Shown: piece after piece, positions 48,121 to 63,400 of the stretch
How positions within the stretch are numbered: the stretch's first letter is position 1
Layout: each line of letters starts with the position of its first letter
Origin: Acanthosepion lycidas
Taxonomy: Eukaryota; Mollusca; Cephalopoda; Sepiida; Sepiidae
Direction of reading: 5' to 3'
DNA length: 64,000 bases
Assembly: GCA_963932145.1 (NCBI GenBank)
Contig: OZ010611.1
Location: forward strand, 56,429,292-56,493,291
Made by a program: the position numbers and the translations under genes
The notes under the pieces: model-generated
The model's input: only the letters and a program-made list of their open reading frames with translations
Databases searched by the model: none
Told to the model about the DNA's origin: nothing

Positions 48121-51100
48121 ATTTTTCATTCTAATTCATAGAAATGGAGTAGCGTGCAATGGTGTCGTCTCATACAACTGTGAGTTAGTAGAAAAATTTG
48201 TGGGCACAAAATGGGTGATCAGTGACTTATTCTGTTCTGTTTTAGCCTTGTCTTTAGCTTTTTCTTCTATATTTAACATTATGTAGAGGCAAGGGCCCCC
48301 TCTAAATCTGGATTGAAATTATTTTTCATTCTAATTCATAGAAATGGAGTAGCGTGCAATGGTTTCATCTCATACAACTGTGAGTTAGTAGAAAAATTTG
48401 TGGGCACAAAATGGGTGATCAGTGTCTTATTCTCTTCTGTTTGTGCCTTGTCTTTACCTTTTTAGTCTATATTTAACATTATGTGTCGGCAAGAACCCCC
48501 TCTAAATATGGATTGAATTTATTTTTCATTTTAATTCATAGAAATGGAGTAACGTGCAATTGTGTCGTCTCATACAACTGTGAGTTAGCAGAAAAATTTG
48601 TGGGCACAAAATGGGTGATCAGTGTCTTATTCTCTTCTGTTTGTGCCTTGTCTTTACATTTTCTTCTATATTTAACATTATGTAGAGGCAAGGGCCCCCT
48701 CTAAATCTGGATTGAAATTATTTTTCATTCTAATTCATAGAAATGGAGTAGCGTGCAATGGTGTCGTCTCATGCAACTGTGAATTAGTAGAAAAATTTGT
48801 GGGCACAAAATGGGTGATCAGTGTCTTATTCTCTTCTATTTGTGCCTTGTCTTTAGCTTTTTCATCTATATTTACCATTATGTTGAGGCTAGGCCCCCCT
48901 CTAAATCTAGATTGAAATTATTTTTCAGTCTAATTCATAGAAATGGAGTAGCGTGCAATGGTGTCATCTCATACAACTGTGAGTTAGTAGAAAAATTTGT
49001 GGGCACAAAATGGGTGATCAGTGTCTTATTCTCTTCTGTTTGTGCCTTATCTTTACCTTCTTAGTCTATATTTAACATTATGTAGAGGCAAGGCCCCCCT
49101 CTAAATCTGGATTGAAATTATTTTTCTTTCTAATTCATAGAAATGGAGTAACGTGCAATGGTGTGGTCTCATATAACTGTGAGTTAGTAGAAAAATTTGT
49201 GGGCACAAAATGGGTGATCAGTGTCTTATTCTGTTCTGTTTGAGCCTTGTCTTTACCTTTTTCTTCTATATTGAACATTATGTAGAGGCAAGGACCCCCT
49301 CTAAATCTGGATTGAAATTATTTTTCATTCAAATTCATAGAAATGGAGTAACGTGCAATGGTGTGGTCTCATATAACTGTGAGTTAGTAGAAAAATTTGT
49401 GGGCACAAAATGGGTGATCAGTGTCTTATTCTATTCTGTTTGAGCCTTGTTTTTACCTTTTTCTTCTATATTTAACATTATGTAGAGGCAAGGCCCCCCT
49501 CTAAATCTGGATTGAAATTATTTTTCATTCTAATTCATAGAAATGGAGTAACGTGCAATGGTGTCGTCTCATACAACTGTGAGTTAGTAGAAAAATTTGT
49601 GGGCACAAAATGGGTGATCAGTGTCTTATTCTCTTCTGTTTGTGCCTTGTCTTAACCTTTTTCTTCTATATTTAACATTATGTAGAGGCAAGGCCTTCCT
49701 CTATATCTGGAGTGAAATTATTTTTCTTTCTAATTCATAGAAATGGAGTAGCTTGCAATGGTTTCGTCTCATACAACTGTGAGTTAGTAGAAAAATTTGT
49801 GGGCACAAAATGGGTGATCAGTGTCTTATTCTCTTCTGTTTGTGCCTTGTCTTTACCTTTTTCTTCTATATTTAACATTATGCAGAGGCAAGTCCGCCCT
49901 TTAAATCTGGATTGAAATTATTTTTTATTCTAATTCATAGAAATGGAGTAGCGTGCAATGGTGTCGTCTCATACAACTGTGAGTTAGTAGAAAAATTTGT
50001 GGGCACAAAATGGGTGATCAGTGACTTATTCTGTTCTGTTTGAGACTTGTCTTTACCTTTTTCTTCTATATTTAACATTATGTAGAGGCAAGGACCCCCT
50101 CTAAATCTGGATCGAAATTATTTTTCATTCTAATTCATAGAAATGGAGTAACGTGCAATGGTGTCGTCTCATACAACTGTGAGTTAGCAGAAAAATTTGT
50201 GGGCACAAAATGGGTGATCAGTGACTTATTCTGTTCTGTTTGAGACTTGTCTTTACCTTTTTCTTCTCTATTTAACATTATGTAGAGGCAAGGACCCCCT
50301 CTAAATCTGGATCGAAATTATTTTTCATTCTAATTCATAGAAATGGAGTAACGTGCAATGGTGTCGTCTCATACAACTGTGAGTTAGCAGAAAAATTTGC
50401 GGGCACAAAATGGGTGATCGGTGTCTTATTCTCTTCTGTTTGTGTCTTATCTTTACCTTTTTCTTCTATATTTAACAATATGTAGAGGCAAGGGCCCCCT
50501 CTAAATCTGGATTGAAATTATTTTTCATTCTAATTCATAGAAATGGAGTAGCGTGCAATGGTTTCGTCTCATACAACTGTGAGTTAGTAGAAAAATTTGT
50601 GGGCACAAAATGGGTGATCAGTGTCTTATTCTCTACTGTTTGTGCCTTGTCTTTACCTTTTTCTTCTATATTTAACATTATGTAGAGGCAAGTCCCCCGA
50701 CTAAATCTGGATTGAAATTATTTTTCATTCTAATTCATAGAAATGGAGTAACGTGCAATGGTGTCGTCTCATACAACTGTGAGTTAGTAGAAAAATTTGT
50801 GGGCACAAAATGGGTGATCAGTGTCTTATTCTCTTCTCTTTGTGCCTTGTCTTAACCTTTTTCTTCTATATTTAACATTATGTAGAGGCAAGGCCTTCCT
50901 CTATATCTGGAGTGAAATTATTTTTCTTTCTAATTCATAGAAATGGAGTAGCGTGCAATGGTGTCGTCTCATACAACTGTGAGTTAGTAGAAAAATTTGT
51001 GGGCACAAAATGGGTGATCAGTGACTTATTCTGTTCTGTTTGAGACTTGTCTTTACCTTTTTCTTCTATATTTAACATTATGTAGAGGCAAGGACCCCCT

Positions 51101-54060
51101 CTAAATCTGGATCGAAATTATTTTTCATTCTAATTCATAGAAATGGAGTAGCGTGCAATGGTGTCGTCTCATGCAACTGTGAGTCAGTAGAAAAATTTGT
51201 GGGCACAAAATGGGTGATCAGTGTCTTAGTCTCTTCTGTTTGTGCCTTGTCTTTACCTTTTCTTCTATATTTAACATTATGTAGAGGCAAGGCCCCCCTC
51301 TAAATCTGGATTGAAATTATTTTTCATTCTAATTCATAGAAATGGAGTAGCGTGCAATGGTGTCGTCTCATACAACTGTGAGTTAGAAAAATTTGTGGGC
51401 ACAAAATGGGTGATCACTGTCTTATTCTCTTCTGTTTGATCCTTGTCTTTAGCTTTTTCTTCTATATTTAACATTATGTAGAGGCAAGGCCCCCCTCTAA
51501 ATCTGGATTGAAATTATTTTTCATTCTAATTCATAGAAATGGAGTAACGTGCAATGGTGTCGTCTCATACAACTGTGAGTTAGCAGAAAAATTTGTGGGC
51601 ACAAAATGGGTGATCAGTGTCTTATTCTCTTCTGTTTGTGCGTTATCTTTACCTTTTTCTTCTATATTTAACATTATGTAGAGGCAAGGGCCCCCTCTAA
51701 ATCTGGATTGAAATTATTTTTCATTCTAATTCATAGAAATGGAGTAGTGTGCAATGGTTTCGTCTCATACAACTGTGAGTTAGTAGAAAAATTTGTGGGC
51801 ACAAAATGGGAGATCAGTGGCTTATTCTCTTCCGTTTGAGCCTTGTCTTTACATTTTTCTTCTATATTTAACATTATGTAGAGGCAAGGCCCCCCTCTAA
51901 ATCTGGATTGAAATTATTTTTGATTCTAATTCATAGAAATGGCGTAGCGTGCAATGGTGTCGTCTCATACAACTGTGAGTTAGTAGAAAAATTTGTGGGC
52001 ACAAAATGGGTGATCAGTGTCTTATTCTCTTCTGTTTGTGCCTTGTCTTTACCTTTTTCTTCTACATTTAACATTATGCAGAGGCAAGGCCGCCCTTTAA
52101 ATCTGGATTGAAATTATTTTTCATTCTAATTCATAGAAATGGAGTAGCGTGCAATGGTGTCGTCTCATACAACTGTGAGTTAGTCGAAAAATTTGTGGGC
52201 ACAAAATGGGTGATCAGTGTCTTATTCTCTTCTGTTTGTGCCTTATCTTTACCTTTTTCTTCTATATTTAACATTATGTAGAGGCAAGGGCCCCCTCTAA
52301 ATCTGGATTGAAATTATTTTTCATTCTAATTCATAGAAATGGAGTAGCGTGCAATGGTTTCGTCTCATACAACTGTGAGTTAGTAGAAAAATTTGTGGGC
52401 ACAAAATGGGTGATCAGTGTCTTATTCTCTTCTATTTGTGCCTTGTCTTTACGTTTTTCTTCTATATTTAACATTATGTAGAGCCAAGGCCCCCTATAAA
52501 TCTGGATTGAAATTATTTTTCATTCTAATTCATAGAAATGGAGTAGCGTGCAATGGTGTCGTCTCATACAACTGTGATTAGTAGAAAAATTTGTGGGCAC
52601 AAAATGGGTGATCAGTGTCTTATTCTCTTCTGTTTGTGCCTTGTCTTTACCTTTTTCTTCTATATTTAACATTATGTAGAGGCAAGGACCCCCTCTAAAT
52701 CTGGATCGAAATTATTTTTCATTCTAATTCATAGAAATGGAGTAACGTGCAATGGTGTCGTCTCATACAACTGTGAGTTAGCAGAAAAATTTGTGGACAC
52801 AAAATGGGTGATCAGTGACTTATTCTGTTCTGTTTGAGACTTGTCTTTACCTTTTTCTTCTATATTTAACATTATGTAGTGGCAAGTCCCCCGTCTAAAT
52901 CTGGATTGAAATTATTTTTCATTCTAATTCATAGAAATGGAGTAACGTGCAATGGTGTCGTCTCATACAACTGTGAGTTAGTAGAAAAATTTGTGGGCGC
53001 AAAATGGGTGATCAGTGTCTTATTCTCCTCTCTTTCTGCCTTGTCTTAACCTTTTTCTTCTATATTTAACATTATGTAGAGGCAAGGCCTTCCTCTATAT
53101 CTGGAGTGAAATTATTTTTCTTTCTAATTCATAGAAATGGAGTAGCGTGCAATGGTGTCGTCTCATACAACTGTGAGTTAGGAGAAAAATTTGTGGGCAC
53201 AAAATGGGTGATCAGTGGATTAATCTCTTCTGTTTGTGCCTTGTCTTTACCTTTTTCTTCTATATTTAACATTATGCAGAGGCAAGGCCGCCCTTTAAAT
53301 CTGGATTGAAATTATTTTTCATTCTAATTCGTAGAAATGGAGTAGCGTGCAATGGTGTCGTCTCATACAACTGTGAGTTAGTAGAAAAATTTGTGGGCAC
53401 AAAATGGGTGATCAGTGACTTATTCTGTTCTGTTTGAGACTTGTCTTTACCTTTTTCTTCTATATTTAACATTATGTAGAGGCAAGGACCCCCTCTAAAT
53501 CTGGATCGAAATTATTTTTCATTCTAATTCATAGAAATGGAGTAGCGTGCAATGGTGTCGTCTCATGCAACTGTGAGTCAGTAGAAAAATTTGTGGGTAC
53601 AAAATGGGTGATCAGTGTCTTAGTCTCTTCTGTTTGTGCCTTGTCTTTACCTTTTCTTCTATATTTAACATTATGTAGAGGCAAGGCCCCCCTCTAAATC
53701 TGGATTGAAATTATTTTGCATTCTAATTCATAGAAATGGAGTAGCGTGCAATGGTGTCGTCTAATACAACTGTGAGTTAGAAAAATTTGTGGGCACAAAA
53801 TGGGTGATCACTGTCTTATTCTCTTCTGTTTGATCCTTGTCTTTAGCTTTTTCTTCTATATTTAACATTATGTAGAGGCAAGGCCCCCCTCTAAATCTGG
53901 ATTGAAATTATTTTTCATTCTTATTCATAGAATTGGAGAAGCGTGCAATGGTTGTCGTCTCATACAACTGTGAGTTAGTAGAAACATTGGTGGGCACAAA
54001 ATGGGTGATCAGTGTCTTATTCTCTTCTGTTTGTGTGTTATCTTTACCTTTTTCTTCTAT
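48121..54060 (+). repeat. Satellite with 0.6-kb blocks repeated about 2.4 kb apart
   Basis: About 50925-51525 matches 53320-53920 at an offset of about 2,395 bp. Shared marks are TCTGGATCGAAATT, CTCATGCAACTGTGAGTCAG, GTGTCTTAGTCTCTTC, and a five-base loss in GTGAGTTAGAAAAATTTG. A second marked unit, AAGGCCTTCCTCTATATCTGG, occurs at about 49690, 50890 and 53085. No gene. Confidence 0.7.
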
Positions 54061-57000
54061 ATTTAACTTTATGTAGAGTTAAGGCACCCCTCTAAATCTG
54101 GATTGAAATTATATTTCATTCTAAATCATAGAAATGGAGTAGCGTGCAATGGTTTGGTCTCATACAACTGTGAGTTAGTAGAAAAATTTGTGGGCACAAA
54201 ATATGTGATCAGTGTCTTATTCTCTTCTGTTTGTGCCTTGTCTTTACCTTTTTCTTCTATATTTAACATTATGAAGAGACAAGGCCCCCCTCTAAATCTG
54301 GATTGAAATTATTTTTCAGTCTAATTCATAGAAATGGAGTAGCGTGCAATGGTGTCGTCTCATACAACTGTGAATTAGTAGAAAAATTTGTGGGCACAAA
54401 ATGGGTGATCAGTGTCTTATTCTCTTCTGTTTGAGCCTTGTCTTTAGCTTTTTCTTCTATATTTAACATTATGTAGAGTTAAGGCACCCCTCTAAATCTG
54501 GATTGAAATTATATTTCATTCTAAATCATAGAAATGGAGTAGCGTGCAATGGTTTGGTCTCATACAACTGTGAGTTAGTAGAAAAATTTGTGGGCACAAA
54601 ATGTGTGATCAGTGTCTTATTCTCTTCTGTTTGAGCCTTGTCTTTAGCTTTTTCTTCTATATTTAACATTATGTAGAGGCAAGGGCCCCCTCTAAATCTG
54701 GATTGAAATTATTTTTCATTCTAATTCATAGAAATGGAGTAGCGTGCAATGGTTTCGTCTCCTAAAACTGTGAGTTAGTAGAAAAATTTGTGGGCACAAA
54801 ATGGGTGATCAGTGACTTATTCTCTTCTGTTTGAGCCTTGTCTTTAGCTTTTTCTTCTATATTTAACATTATGTAGAGGCAAGGCCCCCCTCTAAATCTG
54901 GATTGAAATTATTTTTCATTCTAATTCATAGAAATGGAGTTGCGTGCAATGGTGTTGTCTCATACAACTGTGAGTTAGTTGAAAAATTTGTGGGCACAAA
55001 ATGGGTGATCAGTGTATTATTCTGTTCTGTTTGAGCCTAGTCTTTACCTTTTTCTTCTATATTTAACATTATGTAGAGGCAAGGACCCCCTCTAAATCTG
55101 GATCGAAATTATTTTTCATTCTAATTCATAGAAATGGAGTAGCGTGCAATGGTGTCGTCTCGAACAACTGTGATTAGTAGAAAAATTTGTGGGCACAAAA
55201 TGGGTGATCAGTGTCTTATTCTCTTCTGTTTGTTCCTTGTCTTTAGCTTTTTCTTCTTTATTTAACATTATGTAGAGCCAAGGCCCCCTCTAAATCTGGA
55301 TTGAAATTATTTTTCATTCTAATTCATAGAAATGGAGTAGCGTGCAATGGTGTCGTCTCATACAACTGTGAGTTAGTAGAAAAATTTGTGGGCAAAAAAT
55401 GGGTGATCAGTGTCTTATTCTCTTCTGTTTGTGCCTTGTCTTTACCTTTTTAGTCTATATTTTACATTATGTAGAGGCAAGGACCCCCTCTAAATCTGGA
55501 TTGAAATTATTTTTCATTCTAATTCATAGAAATGGAGTAACGTGCAATGGTGTCGTCTCATACAACTGTGAGTTAGCAGAAAAATTTGTTGGCACAAAAT
55601 GGGTGATCAGTGTCTTATTCTCTTCTGTTTGTGCCTTGTCTTTACATTTTCTTCTATATTTAACATTATGTAGAGGCTAGGCCACCCTCTAAATCTGGAT
55701 TGAAATTATTTTTCATTCTAATTCATAGAAATGGAGTAGCGTGCAATGGTGTCGTCTCATACAACTGTGAGTTAGTAGAAAAATTTGTGGGCACAAAATG
55801 GGTGATCAGTGTCTTATTCTCTTCTGTTTGAGCCTTGTCTTTAGCTTATTCTTCTATATTTAACATTATGTAGAGTCAAGGCCCCCCCCTAAATCTGGAT
55901 TGAAATTATTTTTCATTCTTATTCATAGAATTGGAGAAGCGTGCAATGGTTGTCGTCTCATACAACTGTGAGTTAGTAGAAACATTGGTGGGCACAAAAT
56001 GGGTGATCAGTGTCTTATTCTCTTCTGTTTGTGCCTTGTCTTTAGCTTTTTCTTCTATATTTAACATTATGCAGAGTTAAGGCACCCCTCTAAATCTGGA
56101 TTGAAATTATATTTCATTCTAAATCATAGAAATGGATTAGCGTGCAATGGTTTGGTCTCATACAACTGTGAGTTAGTAGAAAAATTTGTGGGCACGAAAT
56201 GGGTGATCAGAGACTTATTCTCTTCTGTTTGAGCCTTGTCTTTAACCTTTTCTTCTATATTTAACATTATGTAGAGGCAAGGCCCCCCTCTGAATCTGGA
56301 TTGAATTTATTTTTCATTCTAATTCATAGAAATGGAGTAGCGTGCAATGGTTTCGTCTTATACATCTGTGAGTTAGTAGAAAAAATTGTGGTCACAAAAT
56401 GGGTGATCAGTGTCGTATTCTCTTCTGTTTGAGCCTTGTCTTTAGCTTTTTCCTCTATATTTAACATTATGTAGAGGCAAGGCCCCCCTCTAAATCTGGA
56501 TTGAAATTATTTTTCATTCTAATTCATAGAAATGGAGTAGCGTGCAATGGTTTCGTCTCATACAATTGTGAGTTAGTAGAAAAATTTGTCGGCACAAAAT
56601 GGGTGATCAGTGTCTTATTCTCTTCTGTTTGACCCTTGTCTAGCTTTTTCATCTACTTTTAACATTATGTAGAGGCAAGGCCCCCCTCTAAATCTGGATT
56701 GAAATTATTTTTCATTCTCATTCATAGAAATGGAGTAGCATGCAATGGTGTCATCTCATACAACTGTGTGTTAGTAGAAAAATTTGTGGGCACGAAATGG
56801 GTGATCAGAGACTTATTCTCTTCTGTCTGAGCCTTGTCTTTACCTTTTTCTTCTATATTTAACATTATGTAGAGGCAAGGCCCCCCACTAAATCTGGATT
56901 GAAGTTATTTTTCATTCTAATTCATAGAAATGGAGTAGCGTGCAATGGTGTCGTCTCATACAACTGTGAGTTAGTAGAAAAAATTGTGGTCACAAAATGG

Positions 57001-60000
57001 GTGATCAGTGTCTTTTTCTCTTCTGTTTGTGCCTTGTCTTTACCTTTTTCTTCTATATTTAACATTATGTAGAGGCAAGGCCCCCCTCTAAATCTGGATT
57101 GAATTTATTTTTCATTCTAATTCATAGAAATGGAGTAGCATGCAATGGTGTCGTCTCATACAACTGTGAGTTAGTAGAAAAATTTGTGGGCACAAAATGG
57201 GTGATCAGTGTCTTATTCTCTTCTGTTTGAGACTTGTCTAGCTTTTTCATCTACTTTTAACATTATGTAGAGGCAAGGCCCCCCTCTAAATCTGGATTGA
57301 AATTATTTTTCATTCTCATTCATAGAAATGGTGTAGCGTGCAATGGTGTCATCTCATACAACTGTGAGTTAGTAGAAAAATTTGTGGGCACGAAATGGGT
57401 GATCAGAGACTTATTCTCTTCTGTTTGAGCCTTGTCTTTACCTTTTTCTTCTATATTTAACATTATGTAGAGGCAAGGCCCCCCTCTAAATCTGGATTGA
57501 AATTATTTTTCATTCTAATTCATAGAAATGGAGTAGCGTGCAATGGTTTCGTCTCATACATCTGTGAGTTAGTAGAAAAAATTGTGGTCACAAAATGGGT
57601 GATCAGTGTCTTTTTCTCTTCTGTTTGTGCCTTGTCTTTAACCTTTTCTTCAATATTTAACATTATGTAGAGGCAAGGCCCCCCTCTAAATCTGGATTGA
57701 AATTATTTTTCATTCTCATTCATAGAAATGGAGTAGCGTGCAATGGTGTCGTCTCATACAACTGTGAGTTAGTAGAAAAATTTGTGGGCACAAAATGGGT
57801 GATCAGTGTCTTATTCTCTTCTGTTTGTGCCTTGTCTTTAGCTTTTTCCTCTATATTTAACATTATGTAGAGGCAAGGCCCCCCTCTAAATCTGGATTGA
57901 AATTATTTTTCATTCTAATTCATAGAAATGGTGTAGCGTGCAATGGTTTCGTCTCATACAACTGTGAGTTAGTACAAAAATTTGTGGGCACAAAATGGGT
58001 GATCAATGTCTTATTCTCTTCTGTTTGTGCCTTGTCTTTACCTTTTTCTTCTATATTTAACATTATGTAGAGGCAAGGCCCCCCTCTAAATCTGGATTGA
58101 ATTTATTTTTCATTCTAATTCATAGAAATGGAGTAGCATGCAATGGTGTCGTCTCATACAACTGTGAGTTAGTAGAAAAATTTGTGGGCACAAAATGGGT
58201 GATCAGTGTCTTATTCTCTTCTGTTTGTGCCTTGTCTTTAACTTTTTCTTCTATATTTAACATTATGTAGAGGCAAGGCCCCCCTCTAAATCTGGATTGA
58301 AATTATTTTTCATTCTAATTCATAGAAATAGAGTAGCGTGCAATGGTGTCGTCTCATACAACTATGAGTTAGTAGAAAAATTTGTGGGCACAAAATGGGT
58401 GATCAGTGTCTTATTCTCTTCTGTTTGAGCCTTGTCTTTAGCTTTTTCTTCTATATTGAAAATTATGTAGAGGCAAGGCCCCCCTCTAAATCTGGATTGA
58501 AATTATTTTCCTACTAATTCATAGAAATGGAGTAGCGTGCAATGGTGTCGTCTCATACAACTGTGAGTTAGTAGAACAATTTGTGGGCACAAAATGGGTG
58601 ATCAGTGACTTATTCTCTTCTGTTTGTGCCTTGTCTTTACCTTTTTCTTCGATATTTAACATTATGTAGAGGCAAGGCCCCCCTCTAAATCTGGATTGAA
58701 ATTATTTTTCATTCTAATTCATAGAAATGGAGTAGCGTGCAATGGTGTCGTCTCATACAACTGTGAGTTAGTAGAAAAATATGTGGGCACAAAATGGGTG
58801 ATCAGTGACTTATTCTCTTCTGTTTGTGCCTTGTCTTTAGCTTTTTCTTCTATATTTAACAATATGTAGAGGCAAGGCCCCCCTCTAAATCTGGATTGAA
58901 ATTTTTTTTCATTCTAATTCATAGAAATGGAGGAGCGTGCAATGGTGTCGTCTCATACAACTGTGAGTTAGTAGAAAAATTTGTGGGCACAAAATTGGTG
59001 ATCAGTGTCTTATTCTCTTCTGTGTGTGCCTTGTCTTTATCTTTTTCTTCTATATTTAACATTATATAGAGGCAAGGCCCCCCTCTAAATCTGGATTGAA
59101 ATTATTTTTCATTCTAATTCATAGAAATCGAGTAGCGTGCAATGGTGTCGTCTCATACAACTGTGAGTTAGTAGAAAAATTAGTGGGCACAAAATAGGTG
59201 ATCAATGACTTATTCTCTTCTGTTTGTGCCTTGTCTTTAGCTTTTTCTTCTATATTTAACATTATGTAGAGTCAAGGCCCCCCTCTAAATCTGGATTGAA
59301 ATTATTTTTCATTCTAATTCATAGAAATGGAGTAGCGTGCAATGGTGTCGTCTCATACAACTGTGAATTAGTAGAAAAATTTGTGGGCACAAAATGGGTG
59401 ATCAGTGTCTTATTCTCTTCTGTTTGAGCCGTGTCTTTAGCTTTTTCTTCTATATTTAACATTATGTAGAGGCAAGGCCCCTCTATAAATCTGGATTGAA
59501 ATTATTTTTCATTCTAATTCATAGAAATGGAGTAGCGTGCAATGGTGTCGTCTCATACAACTGTGAGTTAGTAGAAAAATTTGTGGGCACAAAATGGGTG
59601 ATCATTGACTTATTCTCTTCTGTTTGACCGTTGTCTTTACCTTTTTCTTCTATATTTAACATTATGTAGAGGTAAGGCCCCCCTCTAAATCTGGATTGAA
59701 ATTATTTTTCATTCTCATTCATAGAAATGGAGTAGCGTGCAATGGTTTCGTCTCATACAACTGTGAGTTAGTAGAAAAAAATTGTGGTCACATAATGGGT
59801 GATCAGTGTCTTATTCTCTTCTGTTTGTGCCTTGTCTATAACCTTTTCAATATTTAACATTATGTAGAGGCAAGGCCCCCCTCTAAATCTGGATTGAAAT
59901 TATTTTTCATTCTAATTCATACAAATGGAGTAGCGTGCAATGGTGTTGTCTCATACAACTGTGAGTTAGTAGAAAAATTTGTGGGCACAAAATGGGTGAT

Positions 60001-60480
60001 CAATGTCTTATTCTCTTCTGTTTGTGCCTTGTCTTTACCTTTTTCTTCTATATTTAACATTATGTAGAGGCAAGGCCCCCCTCTAAATCTGGATTGAATT
60101 TATTTTTCATTCTAATTCATAGAAATGGAGTAGCATGCAATGGTGTCATCTCATACACCTGTGTGTTAGTAGAAAAATTTGTGGGCACAAAATGGGTGAT
60201 CAGTGTCTTATTCTCTTCTTTTTGAGCCTTGTCTAAGTTTTTCATCTACATTTAACCTTATGTAGAGGCAAGGCCCCCCTCTAAATCTGGATTGAAATTA
60301 TTTTCCTTCTAATTCATAGAAATGGAGTAGCGTGCAATGGTGTCGTCTCATACAACTGTGAGTTAGTAGAAAAATATGTGGGCACAAAATGGGTGATCAG
60401 TGTCTTATTCTCTTCTGTTTGAGCGGTGTCTTTAGCTTTTTCTTCTATATTTAACATTATGTAGAGGCAAGGCCCCCCTC
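54061..60480 (+). repeat. Satellite, mixed subfamilies
   Basis: Marked units are GAGTTAAGGCACCCCTC with TATATTTCATTCTAAATCATAG (about 54075, 54477 and 56075), ATTGGAGAAGCGTGCAATGG with an extra T before GTCGTC (53.9 and 55.9 kb), and a shortened GTCTAGCTTTTTCATCTAC form (56.64 and 57.24 kb, again near 61.23 kb). No gene. Confidence 0.75.
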
Positions 60481-63400
60481 TAAATCTGGATTGAAATTAT
60501 TTTTCATTCTAATTCATAGAAATGGAGTAGCGTGCAATGGTTTTGTCTCATCAACTGTGAATTAGTAGAAAAAAATTGTGGTCACAAAATGGTTGATCAG
60601 TGACTTTTTCTCTTCTGTTTGTGCCTAGTCTTTACCTTTTTCTTCTATATTTAACATTATGTTGAGGCAAGGCCCACCTCTAAATCTGGATTGAAATTAT
60701 TTTTCATTCTAATTCATAGAAATGGAGTAGCATGTAATGGTGTCGTCTCATACAACTGTGAGTTAGTAGAAAAATTTGTGGGCACAAAATGGGTGATCAA
60801 TGTCTTATTCTCTTCTGTTTGTGTCTTGTCTTTACCTTTTTCTTCTATATTTAACATTATGTTGAGGCAAGGCCGCCTCTAAATCTGGATTGAAATTATT
60901 TTTCATGCTCATTCATAGAAATGGAGTAGCGTGCAATGTTGTCGTCTCATACAACTGTGAGTTAGTAGAAAAATTTGTGGGCACAAAATGGGTGATCAGT
61001 GACTTATTCTCTTCTGTTTGAGCCTTGTCTTTAGCTTTTACTTCTATATTTAAAATTAGTTTGAGGCAAGGCCCCCCTCTAAATCTGGATTGAAATTATT
61101 TTTCATTCTAATTCATAGAAATGGAGTAGCATGAAATGGTTTCGTCTCATACAACTGTGAGTTAGTAGAAAAAAATTGTGGTCACAAAATGGGTGATCAG
61201 TGTCTTATTCTCTTCTGTTTGAGCCTTGTCTAGCTTTTTCATCTACATTTAACATTATGTAGAGGCAAGGCCCCCCTCTAAATCTGGATTGAAATTATTT
61301 TTCATTCTAATTCATAGAAATAGAGTAGCGTGCAATGGTGTCGTCTCATACAACTATGAGTTAGTAGAAATATTTGTGGGCACAAAATGGGTGATCAGTG
61401 TCTTATTCTCTTCTGTTTGAGCCTTGTCTTTAGCTTTTTCTTCTATATTGAAAATTATGTAGAGGCAAGGCCCCCCCTCTAAATCTGGATTGAAATTATT
61501 TTCCTTCTAATTCATAGAAATGGAGTAGCGTGCAATGGTGTCGTCTCATACAACTGTGAGTTAGTAGAAAAATTTGTGGGCACAAAATGGGTGATCAGTG
61601 ACTTATTCTCTTCTGTTTGTGCCTTGTCTTTACCTTTTTCTTCTATATTTAACATTATGTAGAGGCAAGGCCCCCCTCTAAATCTGGATTGAAATTATTT
61701 TTCATTCTAATTCATAGAAATGGAGTAGCGTGCAATGGTGTCGTCTCATACAACTGTGAGTTAGTAGAAAAATTCGTCGGCACAAAATGGGTGATCAGTG
61801 ACATATTCTCTTCTTTTTGTGCCTTGTCTTTAGCTTTTTCTTCTATATTTAACATTATATAGAGGCAAGGCCCCCCTCTAAATCTGGATTGAAATTATTT
61901 TCCTTCTAATTCATAGAAATGGAGTAGCGTGCAATGGTGTCGTCTCATACAACTGTGAGTTAGTAGAAAAATATGTGGGCACAAAATGGGTGATCAGTGT
62001 CTTATTCTCTTCTGTTTGAGCCGTGTCTTTACCTTTTTCTTCTATATTTAACATTATGAAGAGGCATGGCCCCCCTCTAAATCTGGATTGAAATTATTTT
62101 TCATTCTAATTCATAGAAATGGAGTAGCGTGCAATGGTTTCGTCTCATCAAACTGTGAATTAGTAGAAAAAATTGTGGTCACCAAATGGTTGATCAGTGT
62201 CTTTTTCTCTTCTGTTTGTGCCTTGTCTTTACCTTTTTCTTCTATATTTAACATTATGTTGAGGCAAGGCCCCCCTCTAAATCTGGATTGAAATTATTTT
62301 TCATTCTAATTCATAGAAATGGAGTAGCGTGCAATGGTGTCGTCTCATACAACTGTGAGTTAGTAGATAAATTTGTGGGCACAAAATGGGTGATCAGTGT
62401 ATTATTCTCTTCTGTTTGTGCCTTGTCTTTACCTTTTTCTTCTATATTTAACATTATGTAGAGGCAAGGCCCACCTCTAAATCTGGATTGAAATTATTTT
62501 TCATTCTAATTTATAGAAATGGAGTAGCGTGAAATAGTGTCGTCTCATACAACTGTGAGTTAGTAGAAAAATTTGTGGGCACAAAATGGGTGATCATTGA
62601 CTTATTCTCTTCTGTTTGAGCCTTGTCTTTACCTTTTTCTTCTATATTTAACATTATGTAGAGGTAAGCCCCCCCTCTAAATCTGGATTGAAATTATTTT
62701 TCATTCTCATTCATAGAAATGGAGTAGCGTGCAATGGTTTCGTCTCATGCAACTGTGAGTTAGTAGAAAAATTTGTGGGCACAAAATGGGTGATCAGTGT
62801 CTTATTCTCTTCTGTTTGAGCCCTGTCTTTAGCTTTTTCTTCTATATTTAACATTATGTAGAGGCAAGGCCCCCCTATAAATCTGGATTGAAATTATTTT
62901 TCATTCTAATTCATAGAAATGGAGTAGCGTGCAATGGTGTCGTCTCATACAACTGTGAATTAGTAGAAAAATTTGTGAGCACAAAATTGGTGATCAGTGA
63001 CTTATTCTCTTCTGTTTGTTCCTTGTCTTTACCTTTTTCTTCTATATTTAACATTATGTTGAGGCAAGGCCCCTCTCTAAATCTGGATTGAAATTATTTT
63101 TCATTCTAATTCATAGAAATGGAGTAGCGTTCAATGGTTTCGTCTCATCAACTGTTAATTAGTAGAAAAAAATTGTGGACACAAAATGGTTGATCAGTGA
63201 CTTTTTCTCTTCTGTTTGTGCCTTGTCTTTACCTTTTTCTTCTATATTTAACATTATGTTGAGGCAAGGCCCCTCTCTAAATCTGGATTGAAATTATTTT
63301 TCATTCTAATTCATAGAAATGGAGTAGCGTGCAATGGTGTCGTCTCATACAACTGTGAGTTAGTAGAAAAATTTGTGGGCACAAAATGGGTGATCAATGT